DNA of 64,000 nt from assembly GCF_021432085.1 (NCBI RefSeq), contig NZ_CP090366.1:372001-436000 (forward strand), read 5' to 3'. Both the position numbers and the translations under genes were made by a program. This document shows positions 17,414 to 25,425 of the stretch, piece after piece. Positions within the stretch are counted from its first letter, which is position 1. Each line of letters begins with the position of its first letter. Source of the DNA: Stutzerimonas kunmingensis. GTDB lineage: Bacteria; Pseudomonadota; Gammaproteobacteria; Pseudomonadales; Pseudomonadaceae. The notes beneath the pieces are model-generated. The model was not told the DNA's origin. It worked only from the letters and a program-made list of their open reading frames with translations, and searched no databases.

Positions 17414-18316
17414 CTAGCGGCGGTAGGCCAGCAGGACGATACCGCCGACCACGATCAGGCCGCCGAGCACTTGCATGGCCCCGAGTACCTGCCCGAGGAT
17501 CAGCCAGCCGAGCACCATGCCGGCCACCGGCTCCATGTTCATCACCGGCGCATTGCGCGCGATGTTCAGCCGCGGCATGCAGATGAACAGCGTCGAGAAC
17601 GCCGCGCCGTAAAGCAGCACCAGGCAGGCGAGGGCGATCCAGCCGGCAGTTGCATTGGGCAGGCCCAGACCACCCGGAATCAGGTCGCTGGCGCCGAGCA
17701 GCGCGGAGGCGGTAAATACCACGATCAGCGTCAGCATGCTGCGCACCGAGCCGGCCATGCTCGACAGCTTGTGCTCGGTGACCCACAGCGCCACCGCAAA
17801 CACCGCGGCGGCGGTCAGGCTGAACAGGATCCCGGCGGTCCATTGTTCATCCGTCGCCTCGTTACTCATCAGGCGCGCGGGTACATCCAGCACCAGCACC
17901 AGGCCGAACAGGATCAGGCCCATGATCGCCAGCGCCACGCGGGTCGGCCGCGGCCCGCCCACTGCCCAGGTGAGCAACGCCAGGAGGATCGGTGACAGGT
18001 TCACCACTAGCAGCGCCAGCGCCACCGGAATGCGCGCCACCGCCGAATAGATGCAGAAGCTCTGCACCGCGATCAGCAGACCCAGGAGGATCTGCCAGCG
18101 CCAGGTGGCCGGGCTCAGGCGCAGCGATTCGCGACGCCAGAACACCAGCGCGGCCAGCACCAGCAGGGTCACCCCAGCGCGGCATAGCATGGCCAGCAGC
18201 AGGCCGGTGCCGTGATCGAAGGCGATCCGCGCGGCGATGTGGTTGGCCGCGAACGAACAGGCCAGCGTGGCCAGGACCAGTACAGCGATGTGGCGTGGAA
18301 ACGGCGTGGCTAACAT
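17414..18316 (-). CDS. EamA/DMT-family transporter
   Basis: A 300-residue inner-membrane protein with ten predicted helices in two EamA repeats, each ending with the ...GWLILGQVLG / ...LLALLTWAVGG type of motif. The start at 18316 (MLATPFPRH) is preferred; an earlier in-frame ATG at 18355 cannot be excluded. Such carriers export amino acids, nucleosides or other small metabolites. It is convergent with the GntR gene (40-bp gap). The substrate is unknown. Confidence 0.85.
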   Translation of the reverse strand: MLATPFPRHIAVLVLATLACSFAANHIAARIAFDHGTGLLLAMLCRAGVTLLVLAALVFWRRESLRLSPATWRWQILLGLLIAVQSFCIYSAVARIPVALALLVVNLSPILLALLTWAVGGPRPTRVALAIMGLILFGLVLVLDVPARLMSNEATDEQWTAGILFSLTAAAVFAVALWVTEHKLSSMAGSVRSMLTLIVVFTASALLGASDLIPGGLGLPNATAGWIALACLVLLYGAAFSTLFICMPRLNIARNAPVMNMEPVAGMVLGWLILGQVLGAMQVLGGLIVVGGIVLLAYRR

Positions 18317-18442
18317 GGCAGGGCGATACGTCCTTAAACGAGGCGCTGCCCACAAGGCGGCTTTGCTTGGGCGAGTATCTCGGCAAACGATGCAGCGAAG
18401 CAGGCAGTGTGTGAGATCTTGCGAGCTAGAGCCCTACAAGGC

Positions 18443-18500
18443 AAAAACAGGCGAGGAAGCGGAGTTTACTTTTGTAAATGAGCATTCCGAGCCTGTTTTT
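18443..18500. repeat. Long imperfect hairpin, possible repeated intergenic element
   Basis: Perfect outer arms AAAAACAGGC (18443-18452) and GCCTGTTTTT (18491-18500). Inner paired blocks are GGAA/TTCC and TTTAC/GTAAA around a TTTT loop. The total is 58 bases in the gap between two unrelated operons. The surrounding 18410-18535 is AT-richer than its neighbours. It could act as a bidirectional terminator or be a member of a repeat family. Confidence 0.6.
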
Positions 18501-18539
18501 AACGCAGGAGGGCCGACGCGCAGCAGATCGTGAGCTGGA

Positions 18540-19828
18540 TCAGAGCACTACGCTCGGCAGCCACAGCGAAATCATCGGGATATAGGTCACTGCCATCAGC
18601 ACGGCGAACAGCGCGGCGTAGAACGGCAGCAGCGCCTTCACCGTGTTCTCGATGGTGACCTTGCCGATGGCGGCACCGACGAAGAGTACCGCACCGACCG
18701 GCGGGGTTATCAGTCCGATCCCCAGGTTGACCAGCATGATCATGCCGAAGTGCACCGGGTCGACGCCGAACGACGTCACCACCGGCAGCAGGATCGGCGT
18801 GAGGATCAGGATCAGCGGCGCCATGTCCATCAGCGTGCCCAGCACCAGCAGCATCAGGTTGACGCACATGAGGATCACGTAGCGGTTGTCGGACAGGGTC
18901 AGGAACGCGGTGGTGATCTTCGACGGGATCTGCATCAACGTCATGATGTAGCCGAAGCTGGCGGCGAAGGCGATCAGGATCATCACGATGGAAAGCGTGC
19001 GCACCGTGCGGTGCAGCATCTTCGGGAGCTCGCGCCACTTGTAGTCGCGGTAGATGAACATGGTGACGAAGAAGGCCCAGACCACCGCCACCGCGGCGGA
19101 CTCGGTCGCGGTGAACACGCCGGAGAGAATGCCGCCGAGGATGATCACCATGGTCATCAGGCCCCAGAGCGCCTCGACGCAGATCTTCAGCGCCTGGCGC
19201 AGCGGCACCACTTCGCCCTTGGGGTAGTTGCGCTTGCGGGCGAACAGCAGGCAGAGCGCGGCCATGGCGGTGCTGAGCAGCAGGCCCGGGCCGATGCCGG
19301 CGACGAACAGCGCGGAGATCGACACGGTGCCGCCGGCCGCCAGCGAGTAGATCACCGAGTTGTGGCTGGGGGGGGTCAAGAGTGCCTGCACCGAACCGGA
19401 GATGGTCACCGCGGTGGAGAACCCCCGCGGGTAGCCCTTCTTTTCCATTTCCGGGATCAGCACCGAGCCGACCGAGGCCGTGTCCGCCAGGGACGAGCCA
19501 GAGATGGCGCCGAAAAAGGTCGAGGCGGTGATATTGACCAGTGACAGGCCGCCGCGGACGAAGCCGACCAGCACCCCGGCGAAGGCGACGAGGCGACGAG
19601 GCGGCGGGCCATGCCGCCTTCGGCCATGATCGCGCCGGCTAGGACGAAGAACGGAATGGCCAGCAGGGAGAATTTGTTCACGCCGCCGGCGATCTGGATC
19701 ATCACGGCGTGCAGTGGAATATCGATCCACCAGGCACCGACCAGAGTGGCCAGGCCGAGGGAGTAGGCTACCGGAACGCGTAGCAGGATAAGGACGATGA
19801 AGCTGCCCAACAGGACGACGGCATCCAT
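18540..19828 (-). pseudogene. TRAP transporter large permease (DctM type), frameshifted
   Basis: Reading starts at 19828 (MDAVVLLGSFIVL) and proceeds normally to ...AEGGMARRLVA. An 8-bp tandem duplication at 19585-19600 then shifts the frame. The rest (FAGVLVGFVRGGLSLVN ... SLWLPSVVL, to the stop at 18540) is intact in another frame. Without the extra 8 bases the product is 426 residues, exactly the usual DctM length. It would be the multi-helix channel subunit that drives Na+-coupled uptake with the small permease and binding protein. As given, uptake through this system should fail unless the shift is an assembly error or is corrected. Confidence 0.9.
19585..19600 (-). repeat. 8-bp tandem duplication that breaks the TRAP permease gene
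   Basis: GCGACGAG occurs twice in tandem (19585-19592, 19593-19600). Removing one copy restores the DctM reading frame exactly. Confidence 0.92.
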
Positions 19829-20355
19829 TACACGGACTCCTTGGACTCTTCGCGGGCTTCGTAGTCGACGACACGGCGCTTGCTCTGGTCGCCGTACAGC
19901 AGTTGCTCGATGACGAACAGCAGGGTGATGAAGCCGCCCAGTGGAATCGGCGCATAGCTGAAACCGACGCGCATCCAGGGCAAGGTGCTCAGGTACTGGT
20001 TCCAGGTGGCAACGCACAGCTTGTAGCCCCAGATCAGCATGAACAGGCTGATGGCCGCCATGGCCAGGCGCACGAACAGGATGATGAAGGGCTGGGCCAG
20101 CGGCGGCAGGCGATCGCTGAGCACCTGTACGGCCATGTGCGCGCCGGCGCGGTAGCTGGCGGCGGCGCCGACGAAGGTGAACAGCACCATCAGCAGGATG
20201 GCGATGGGCTCGGGCCAGCCGAGGCCCTGGCCCAGGGCGTAACGGCTGAACACGCCCCAGGGGATGATCGTCGCCATGATCACGATCGCCGTGGCCGCGA
20301 CGATGACGCAGGTGCGATAGATGGCGTCATTGACGCCCAGAACCAGGTTTTTCAT
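19828..20355 (-). CDS. TRAP transporter small permease (DctQ type)
   Basis: A 175-residue inner-membrane protein with four hydrophobic helices (about 12-35, 48-65, 90-112, 130-150) and a WPEP-like motif (GLGWPEPIAILLMVLF) at the second helix, the pattern of DctQ subunits. It pairs with the large permease and the periplasmic binding protein. Its stop overlaps the large-permease ATG by one base (TAATG). A 30-base hairpin separates it from the binding-protein gene. Confidence 0.93.
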   Translation of the reverse strand: MKNLVLGVNDAIYRTCVIVAATAIVIMATIIPWGVFSRYALGQGLGWPEPIAILLMVLFTFVGAAASYRAGAHMAVQVLSDRLPPLAQPFIILFVRLAMAAISLFMLIWGYKLCVATWNQYLSTLPWMRVGFSYAPIPLGGFITLLFVIEQLLYGDQSKRRVVDYEAREESKESV

Positions 20356-20370
20356 GAGAGTCCACCGGTT

Positions 20371-20400
20371 GCATCGCGACGGCTCGGGCCGCCGCGATGC
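20371..20400 (-). promoter_or_regulatory. Intercistronic hairpin between dctP and dctQ
   Basis: 8-bp arms GCATCGCG and CGCGATGC enclose a GGC/GCC inner pair. There is no T-run, so it is unlikely to be a full terminator. It probably stabilises the upstream binding-protein message or attenuates the permease genes. Confidence 0.55.
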
Positions 20401-20413
20401 GCTTGCACGAGGA

Positions 20414-21385
20414 TTACTGAACGGCTTCGATGCGCTTGATCAGTTCGGCGTATGGCGCGCCGTACTTCTCGCGGATCGGCGCGGTGGCGTCGAAGAAGGG
20501 TTTCTTGTCGATTTCGATGAACTCGACCCCGGCTTCCTTGAGCTTGGCTTCGCTGGCGGCGGACTTCTCGTCCCACAACTTGCGCTCTTCGAACTGCGCT
20601 TCCTTGGCGAACTTCTTCACCAGGTCCTGCTGTTCGGCGCTGAGCTTGTTCCAGGTGGTCTTGGAGATCACGATCGGCTCGGGCAGGATCAGATGGCCGG
20701 TCAGGCTGTAGTACTTGGCGTTGCGGAAGTGGTTGTGCTCAAGCATGGTCGGCGGGTTGTTCTCGGCACCGTCGATCACGCCGCTCTGCAGCGCGCTGAA
20801 GATCTCGCCGGTGTCCATGGCGATACCGCTGGCGCCCAGGGCGTTGAAGGTTTCGATGAACATCGGGTTGCCGATCACGCGGATCTTCATGCCCTTGAGG
20901 TCTTCCAGGCTGCGCACCGGCTCCTTGGTGTAGAGGTTGCGCACGCCGCCATCCATCCAGGCCAGGCCGACCATGTTGAATTCGGAATTGGTGATCTTGT
21001 CGAGGATCTCCTGGCCGATGTCGCCATCGATGACCTTGCGCATGTGTTCATGGTCGCGGAACACGAACGGCATGTTGAACACGTTGACGTCCGGGACCAC
21101 CGGTCCGAGGGTGCCGAGGCTGACGCGGGTCATCTGTACCGCGCCGAGCTGCACCTGCTCGACCACTTCCTTTTCCGAGCCGAGAACACCGCCGGCGAAC
21201 ATGCGGTAATCCAGTTCGCCCTTGGTGGCTTCGGCGATCTTCTTGCCCATGTTCTCCTGCGCGACCACCGTGGGGTAGCCGGCCGGGTGGATCTCGGCAA
21301 TCTTCAGCGTCATGGCATGTGCCAGCCCGCTGACGCAGAAGGCGAAGGGTAGGGCAGTAACGAGCAACTTGCGTTTGAGGTTCAT
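20414..21385 (-). CDS. TRAP transporter substrate-binding protein (DctP type)
   Basis: A 323-residue periplasmic protein. The start at 21385 (MNLKRKLL) has GGAGAG about 8 bases upstream, and a signal peptide ends at AHA near residue 24. The mature region has the DctP pattern GEIFSALQSGVIDGAENN near residue 180 and a nearby conserved Arg (RVIGNPMF) that binds the ligand carboxylate. Its place beside uronate dehydrogenase and a sugar lactonase makes galacturonate/glucuronate the most likely ligand; this is inferred from context. Confidence 0.92.
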   Translation of the reverse strand: MNLKRKLLVTALPFAFCVSGLAHAMTLKIAEIHPAGYPTVVAQENMGKKIAEATKGELDYRMFAGGVLGSEKEVVEQVQLGAVQMTRVSLGTLGPVVPDVNVFNMPFVFRDHEHMRKVIDGDIGQEILDKITNSEFNMVGLAWMDGGVRNLYTKEPVRSLEDLKGMKIRVIGNPMFIETFNALGASGIAMDTGEIFSALQSGVIDGAENNPPTMLEHNHFRNAKYYSLTGHLILPEPIVISKTTWNKLSAEQQDLVKKFAKEAQFEERKLWDEKSAASEAKLKEAGVEFIEIDKKPFFDATAPIREKYGAPYAELIKRIEAVQ

Positions 21386-21465
21386 GACACTCTCCATCTT
21401 GTTTTTGTTGGTGTGCAGCGTTGCGAGAAGCGAGGTTGGGCACGCAGCGGCCCTTCCCTGGTGAG

Positions 21466-22356
21466 TCAGTTGAAAGCGGGTTCCTCCAGCCCGGTGACGC
21501 CTGGGTTCAGGGCGAAGACGCCACCGGCCAGCGGCTGGTCGCTCAGATCGCCGCCGGGGCGGATCGAGGTGACGAACAGGGTGTCCAGGCGCGCGCCGCC
21601 GAAAGCACACATGGTCGGTTTCTTCACAGGCACGGCGAGCAAACGGTCCAGGCGGCCATCGGGCGTGAATCGGTGGATCAAGCCGGCATCGTTGCCGCAT
21701 ATCCAGTAACAGCCATCGGCATCCACCGCGGCGCCGTCGGGTCGGCCGGGGTGATCGAGCATGTCGACGAACAGGCGCCGGCCAGTCGGCGTGCCGCTGT
21801 CCGTGTCGTAATCGAAGGACCAGATCTTCTGCACGCTGGGGTGCGAATCGGACAGGTACATGGTTCGTCCGTCAGGGCTGAAGGCCAGGCCGTTGGACAC
21901 GATGAAACCGTCGAGCTGCGGCCGCAGTGGTGCATCGTTGGCATCGTCATCCAGCCGGTAGAGCGCGCCGACTGGATGCCCGGCGGCCATGTCCAGCGCC
22001 ATGCTGCCGGCCCAGAAACGGCCCTGGCGATCACAGCGGCCATCGTTCATGCGCATATCGGCCAACTGGTGCTCGATGGCCGCCAGCGCGTGGCTGTCGA
22101 GTCGGCCGTCCGGGCGCGTCTGCAGGGCGAAGAAGCCGCTCTCCATGCCGGCCACCCAGCCATCGCCGCGGCGCGCGATGCAGGCCAGCATCTGCTCGCC
22201 CTGCCAGCGGGAAACCTGGCCGTCGGCAGCGTTCCAGCGCAGCAGTTCGCGATTGGGGATGTCGACCCAATACAGCGCCTGTTCGGCGGCGACCCAGACC
22301 GGGCTTTCGCCGGTGGCGCAGCGCAGGTCGGCGATGAGTTCAGCTTCACTGGCCAT
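21466..22356 (-). CDS. SMP-30/gluconolactonase-family sugar lactonase (likely aldarolactonase)
   Basis: A 296-residue six-bladed propeller enzyme. Metal ligands expected for the family are visible: Glu in CATGESPVW, Asn in SNGLAFSPDGRTMYLSDS, and Asp in RPDGAAVDADG. It follows uronate dehydrogenase by 41 bp, and the product of that enzyme is an aldaric acid lactone. A galactaro- or glucarolactonase role (as for UxuL of Pseudomonas syringae) is therefore the natural reading. It is cytosolic, with no signal peptide. The start MASEAEL at 22356 has only a weak AAAGAGAA site. Confidence 0.88.
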   Translation of the reverse strand: MASEAELIADLRCATGESPVWVAAEQALYWVDIPNRELLRWNAADGQVSRWQGEQMLACIARRGDGWVAGMESGFFALQTRPDGRLDSHALAAIEHQLADMRMNDGRCDRQGRFWAGSMALDMAAGHPVGALYRLDDDANDAPLRPQLDGFIVSNGLAFSPDGRTMYLSDSHPSVQKIWSFDYDTDSGTPTGRRLFVDMLDHPGRPDGAAVDADGCYWICGNDAGLIHRFTPDGRLDRLLAVPVKKPTMCAFGGARLDTLFVTSIRPGGDLSDQPLAGGVFALNPGVTGLEEPAFN

Positions 22357-22397
22357 TGCGTTTCTCTTTGTTGTTGTAGGCGGGCGAAGGTGATCGA

Positions 22398-23213
22398 TCA
22401 GTCGAAGGGGCCAGCCGCGACGAAGGCGCCGCCCTGGTAGATCCCGGCCGGGTCGTCGGCGCTGTACGGCGGTTGCTGCTCGACCTTGTCGCGGAACGCT
22501 TCGGAGCTGTCCTGCGCTTGGAAGCCCAGGTGCGCCGCCAGATGGTTGTCCCACCACACGTCACGGTTGGCGGACATGCCGTAGACCACGGTATGGCCGA
22601 CCGCTGGCGTGAACAGCGCGCAGCGCATCAGCTCGGTGAGGTCGCGGAAACTGAGCCAGGTACTCATCATCCTGCGGTTGGCCGGTTCGGGAAACGAGGA
22701 GCCGATGCGGATGCTGACGGTCTCGATGCCGTAGCGATCGTGGTAGAAATTCGCCATGTCCTCGCCGTAGGACTTGGACAGGCCGTAGTAGCCGTCAGGG
22801 CGCCGTGGTGTGTGGGCGTCCAGGGTTTCGGTCTGTGGGTAGAAGCCGATCACATGGTTGGAGCTGGCGAAGACCACGCGCTTGATGCCGTGCAGGCGCG
22901 CCGCTTCGTAGATGTGGAAGGTGCCACGGATATTGGCGTCGAGGATTTCCTCGAACGGCCGCTCGACGGAGACACCGCCGAAGTGGGCGATGGCGTCGAC
23001 ACCTTCGCACAGGGCATGCACGGCCGCCTTGTCGGCGAGGTCGCAGGGCACGACTTCCTCGTGTTCACCGGCTGCCGGAGTCATCGGCGCGATATCGGAC
23101 AGTCGGAGGATGCGGGCGTAGGGCTGCAGCTTTTCGCGTAAGACCTTACCAAGGCCGCCTGCCGCTCCGGTGAGCAGAAGACGGCCAAGCGTGGGATTGG
23201 GAGCGGTAGTCAT
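22398..23213 (-). CDS. udh: Uronate dehydrogenase
   Basis: A 271-residue extended-SDR enzyme that oxidises glucuronate or galacturonate to the aldarolactone with NAD+. It has the Rossmann motif TGAAGGLGK (about 15-23), the FGGVSVERPFE loop, ASSNHVIGFY, and the active-site Tyr-x-x-x-Lys as YYGLSKSYGE. This combination and length match the Udh proteins of Pseudomonas syringae and Agrobacterium. It is the first gene of a five-gene operon (udh, lactonase, dctP, dctQ, dctM). A candidate operator is centred about 44 bp upstream of the start. Confidence 0.94.
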   Translation of the reverse strand: MTTAPNPTLGRLLLTGAAGGLGKVLREKLQPYARILRLSDIAPMTPAAGEHEEVVPCDLADKAAVHALCEGVDAIAHFGGVSVERPFEEILDANIRGTFHIYEAARLHGIKRVVFASSNHVIGFYPQTETLDAHTPRRPDGYYGLSKSYGEDMANFYHDRYGIETVSIRIGSSFPEPANRRMMSTWLSFRDLTELMRCALFTPAVGHTVVYGMSANRDVWWDNHLAAHLGFQAQDSSEAFRDKVEQQPPYSADDPAGIYQGGAFVAAGPFD

Positions 23214-23249
23214 CGGGGGTGCCTGTCGTTATTGTTCTTGAAGTCATCT

Positions 23250-23263
23250 GTTGTCATATGACA
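23250..23263 (+). promoter_or_regulatory. Candidate operator proximal to udh (site E)
   Basis: GTTGTCATATGACA with the perfect 10-bp palindrome GTCATATGAC at its core, centred about 44 bp before the udh start. It matches the oprD site at 47344-47357 in 13 of 14 bases. Confidence 0.6.
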
Positions 23264-23447
23264 TGTGTCAAATATCAGCATCTAGACGCATGAATGTCAA
23301 CACGCTTAAAGTCGTATTTGATGACATATGTTGCTTCTCAGCGTCACTTCCTTTGTGTTGTCCAAGCTAAAGCGCTGCGACAGAGGGCTCCAGAGGAGCG
23401 GCGCCCGAGATTGATAGAAGCGGGGCGCTGCCAGCAATATTTTCGAT

Positions 23448-23461
23448 AGTTGTATGATGAC
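23448..23461 (-). promoter_or_regulatory. Candidate distal operator of udh (site G)
   Basis: AGTTGTATGATGAC; read on the minus strand it matches the GntR-promoter site in 12 of 14 bases. Its centre is 196 bp from the proximal site. Confidence 0.5.
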
Positions 23462-23597
23462 TGCTCGAAAATGGAGTGCGTAACGAGGTCGGTGCGTGGT
23501 CAGCACAATGCCGAAGCGCTGCTGGTGCACACCGTAATGACTGCTATGGAGGCTGCCGAACCCGGTGTCCTGAGCGGCCGCGATTGGCCGCTGCTGT

Positions 23598-23906
23598 TCA
23601 GAGCTGCCTGACCAGCGCCGCGGCGAGGATACCGGCGGCAATCGCTGGCAGCGGCTTCTTCAGCACCAGCATGGTCACTGCCGTGGCTAGCAGCGCCAAT
23701 CGCGCGCCAGCATCACCCTGCAAGGCCATCGGCGCGACGATCGCCACCAGCACCGAGCCGGACATGGCGGTGATGAACTGGCGGACGCGGTCGCTGATGG
23801 GCACGAAGGCCATGACGAACACGCCGCCCCAGCGCGTCGCCAGGGTCACCAGTGCCATGACCAGCACCACGGTCAGCGCGCCTGCGCCCGTCGCATCAAG
23901 ATTCAC
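23598..23906 (-). CDS. azlD: AzlD-family branched-chain amino acid exporter subunit
   Basis: A 102-residue membrane protein with four hydrophobic helices. The GTG at 23906 is chosen because AGGAG lies about 8 bases upstream; it overlaps the AzlC gene by 11 bp. AzlD is the small partner of AzlC in export of branched-chain amino acids and their analogues. The core RWGGVFVMAFVPISDRVRQFI segment fits the family pattern. Confidence 0.87.
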   Translation of the reverse strand: MNLDATGAGALTVVLVMALVTLATRWGGVFVMAFVPISDRVRQFITAMSGSVLVAIVAPMALQGDAGARLALLATAVTMLVLKKPLPAIAAGILAAALVRQL

Positions 23907-24612
23907 GCGCTTTCTCCTTCCACAGCACCCCGGTCGCGCCACCGGCGAGGGCACCCACCACCACGTGGCTGTTCTCCGGCAGGTAACGGAAGGCGAGCAG
24001 AGAGGCGCCGGCGGCAACGCTCCAGATCACCAGTATGCGCAGGTTCTTTTCGCCGCCCACCACCATGGCCAGCAGAAAGCAGCCCATCACCATGTCCAGC
24101 CCCAGGCGCTTCGGGTCGCTGACCGCACTGCCGAAATGGATGCCCAGCCAACTGCCGACCACCCAGAACGACCAGAGCGCCAGGCCGCCACCGAGCAGCA
24201 GGCCGAAGCCCGGGCGGTTGCGGTTAAAGGCCTGCATGGCCATCGCCCAGTTGGCGTCCGACGCGATCAGCATCACCCCGTAGCGCCTGCCCGGTGGCAG
24301 CTGGCGCAACCAGGGATAGAGTGTGGCGCCCATCAGCAGGTGGCGGGCGTTGATGGCAAACACCGTGACCATCAGGGTGAACAGCGGCACCTGCGTGCCC
24401 CAAAGTTCCAGCGCGGCGAACTGCGAGGCGCCGGCGAACACCAGAGCGCTCATCGCCAGGATCACCGAATCGTCCAGCCCGGTCTGCACCGCGGCAAGGC
24501 CGAAGGCGGCGCCGAACAAGGTGACGAAGATGGAAATCGGCGCGAGCTGGCGAAAACCGGCCCAGACCATGCGCCGGTCGAAATGATGCAGCTCGCTTTC
24601 TGCGTCAGTCAT
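23896..24612 (-). CDS. azlC: AzlC-family branched-chain amino acid exporter subunit
   Basis: A 238-residue inner-membrane protein with multiple helices and the AzlC features ...FGAAFGLAA and VFAGASQFAAL, followed by VFAINARHLLMGA. The start at 24612 (MTDAESEL) has GGAGG about 9 bases upstream. It forms a two-gene operon with azlD. No Lrp- or AraC-type regulator is visible next to it; the upstream region is non-coding. Confidence 0.92.
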   Translation of the reverse strand: MTDAESELHHFDRRMVWAGFRQLAPISIFVTLFGAAFGLAAVQTGLDDSVILAMSALVFAGASQFAALELWGTQVPLFTLMVTVFAINARHLLMGATLYPWLRQLPPGRRYGVMLIASDANWAMAMQAFNRNRPGFGLLLGGGLALWSFWVVGSWLGIHFGSAVSDPKRLGLDMVMGCFLLAMVVGGEKNLRILVIWSVAAGASLLAFRYLPENSHVVVGALAGGATGVLWKEKARES

Positions 24613-25101
24613 GCACGAATCCTCCAGATGGCAGCGCTGGATCGATGTCATTCAACGTCCAGCCAGCCAGATTAGGGGGTGTTGCCGCGACGGAACAGCG
24701 CAGTTGGCGTCGGATCGGGCGGTACAGATTCGCGCGAGCAGTCGATTGCGCGGCAATGAAGGCTTCGGCCTCTCGACGCTGCGCCTCGCCAGTCATCACC
24801 GATGGGATGGGTGGCTATGTCCGATTCTGATTTTGCAGTGTGATGGGCTGCCGACGGCTAGAAGCTGCCGGTCGCAGCAGAAGGCTTATCTGGCTGGAAT
24901 GGTGCCGAACTGGACAGATCTAGCGCCCGGAATCCAAGAATGATCTGCCGTGCTGGGGTTTTCGCCGTAATAAGATATCTGTTAATGACAGCTTATCGTA
25001 TTTAAGATTCTATTAGATGACCGCTTAATATTCTTTCAAGGTTGTTTAGTGTGCGATTAGTAGTATCTTATCCTTCATAGGATGTCGCTTGGTATAACCT
25101 T
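24613..25101. other. Non-coding region between azlC and hipB
   Basis: The first 340 bp have normal GC content and no supported gene. From about 24950 the DNA becomes clearly AT-rich up to hipB, suggesting the edge of an acquired segment. A HipB-like operator candidate is at 25069-25083. Confidence 0.5.
25069..25083 (+). promoter_or_regulatory. Possible HipB operator
   Basis: TATCC-TTCATA-GGAT, similar to the E. coli HipB site TATCC-N8-GGATA but with a 6-base spacer. It ends 18 bp before the hipB start. Confidence 0.4.
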
Positions 25102-25425
25102 ATGAAAGGCTTTTTCCCTGTTCAAAGTGCCTCTCTGCTTTACCGTATAGGCCTTCTGGTGAAAGAGGCGCGTCTGCGCATGGGGCTGCGTCAGGCTGAC
25201 CTTGCAGAGCGGGCTGGGATTTCTCTCCGAGCTGTTCGTCACATTGAGGGGGGCAAGGCTGAAGGTGTTTCGCTGCGCGACTTCATGCTCGCGTTGTTCA
25301 CCGTTGGGATTTCCGACCGGGTTTTCCAGGCGCTGATCGATGACCCAGCGCTTGATCTCGACGCTTTGGAAACCAATGCGACCAAGCGCGTCAGGCTGCC
25401 GCGCAGCAACGCGGAGGACTTCTGA
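25102..25425 (+). CDS. hipB: HipB-type antitoxin, XRE/Cro-like DNA-binding protein
   Basis: A 107-residue protein with a helix-turn-helix at about 20-60 (LRQADLAERAGISLRAVRHIEGG). The C-terminal tail is short and acidic (NAEDF). It would bind and neutralise the HipA kinase and repress its own promoter. The stop TGA overlaps the hipA ATG by one base. The ribosome-binding site is weak. The unit has lower GC than neighbouring genes. Confidence 0.85.
   Translation: MKGFFPVQSASLLYRIGLLVKEARLRMGLRQADLAERAGISLRAVRHIEGGKAEGVSLRDFMLALFTVGISDRVFQALIDDPALDLDALETNATKRVRLPRSNAEDF

Larger units (their letters stand above)
23214..23597. other. Intergenic region upstream of udh with two operator-like sites
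   Basis: AT-richer than the flanks. It holds two regulon sites (23250-23263 and 23448-23461) and weaker CATATG-centred sequences near 23311-23333. An open frame from an ATG at 23471 to a TGA at 23609-23611 encodes 46 residues with good codon use but no clear ribosome-binding site; I do not call it a gene. Confidence 0.6.

Noticed and set aside
23311..23333. GTCGTATTTG and GACATATGTT near udh as further operators
   Set aside because: Only 7 of 10 core matches or wrong half-site order; too weak beside the two clear sites.
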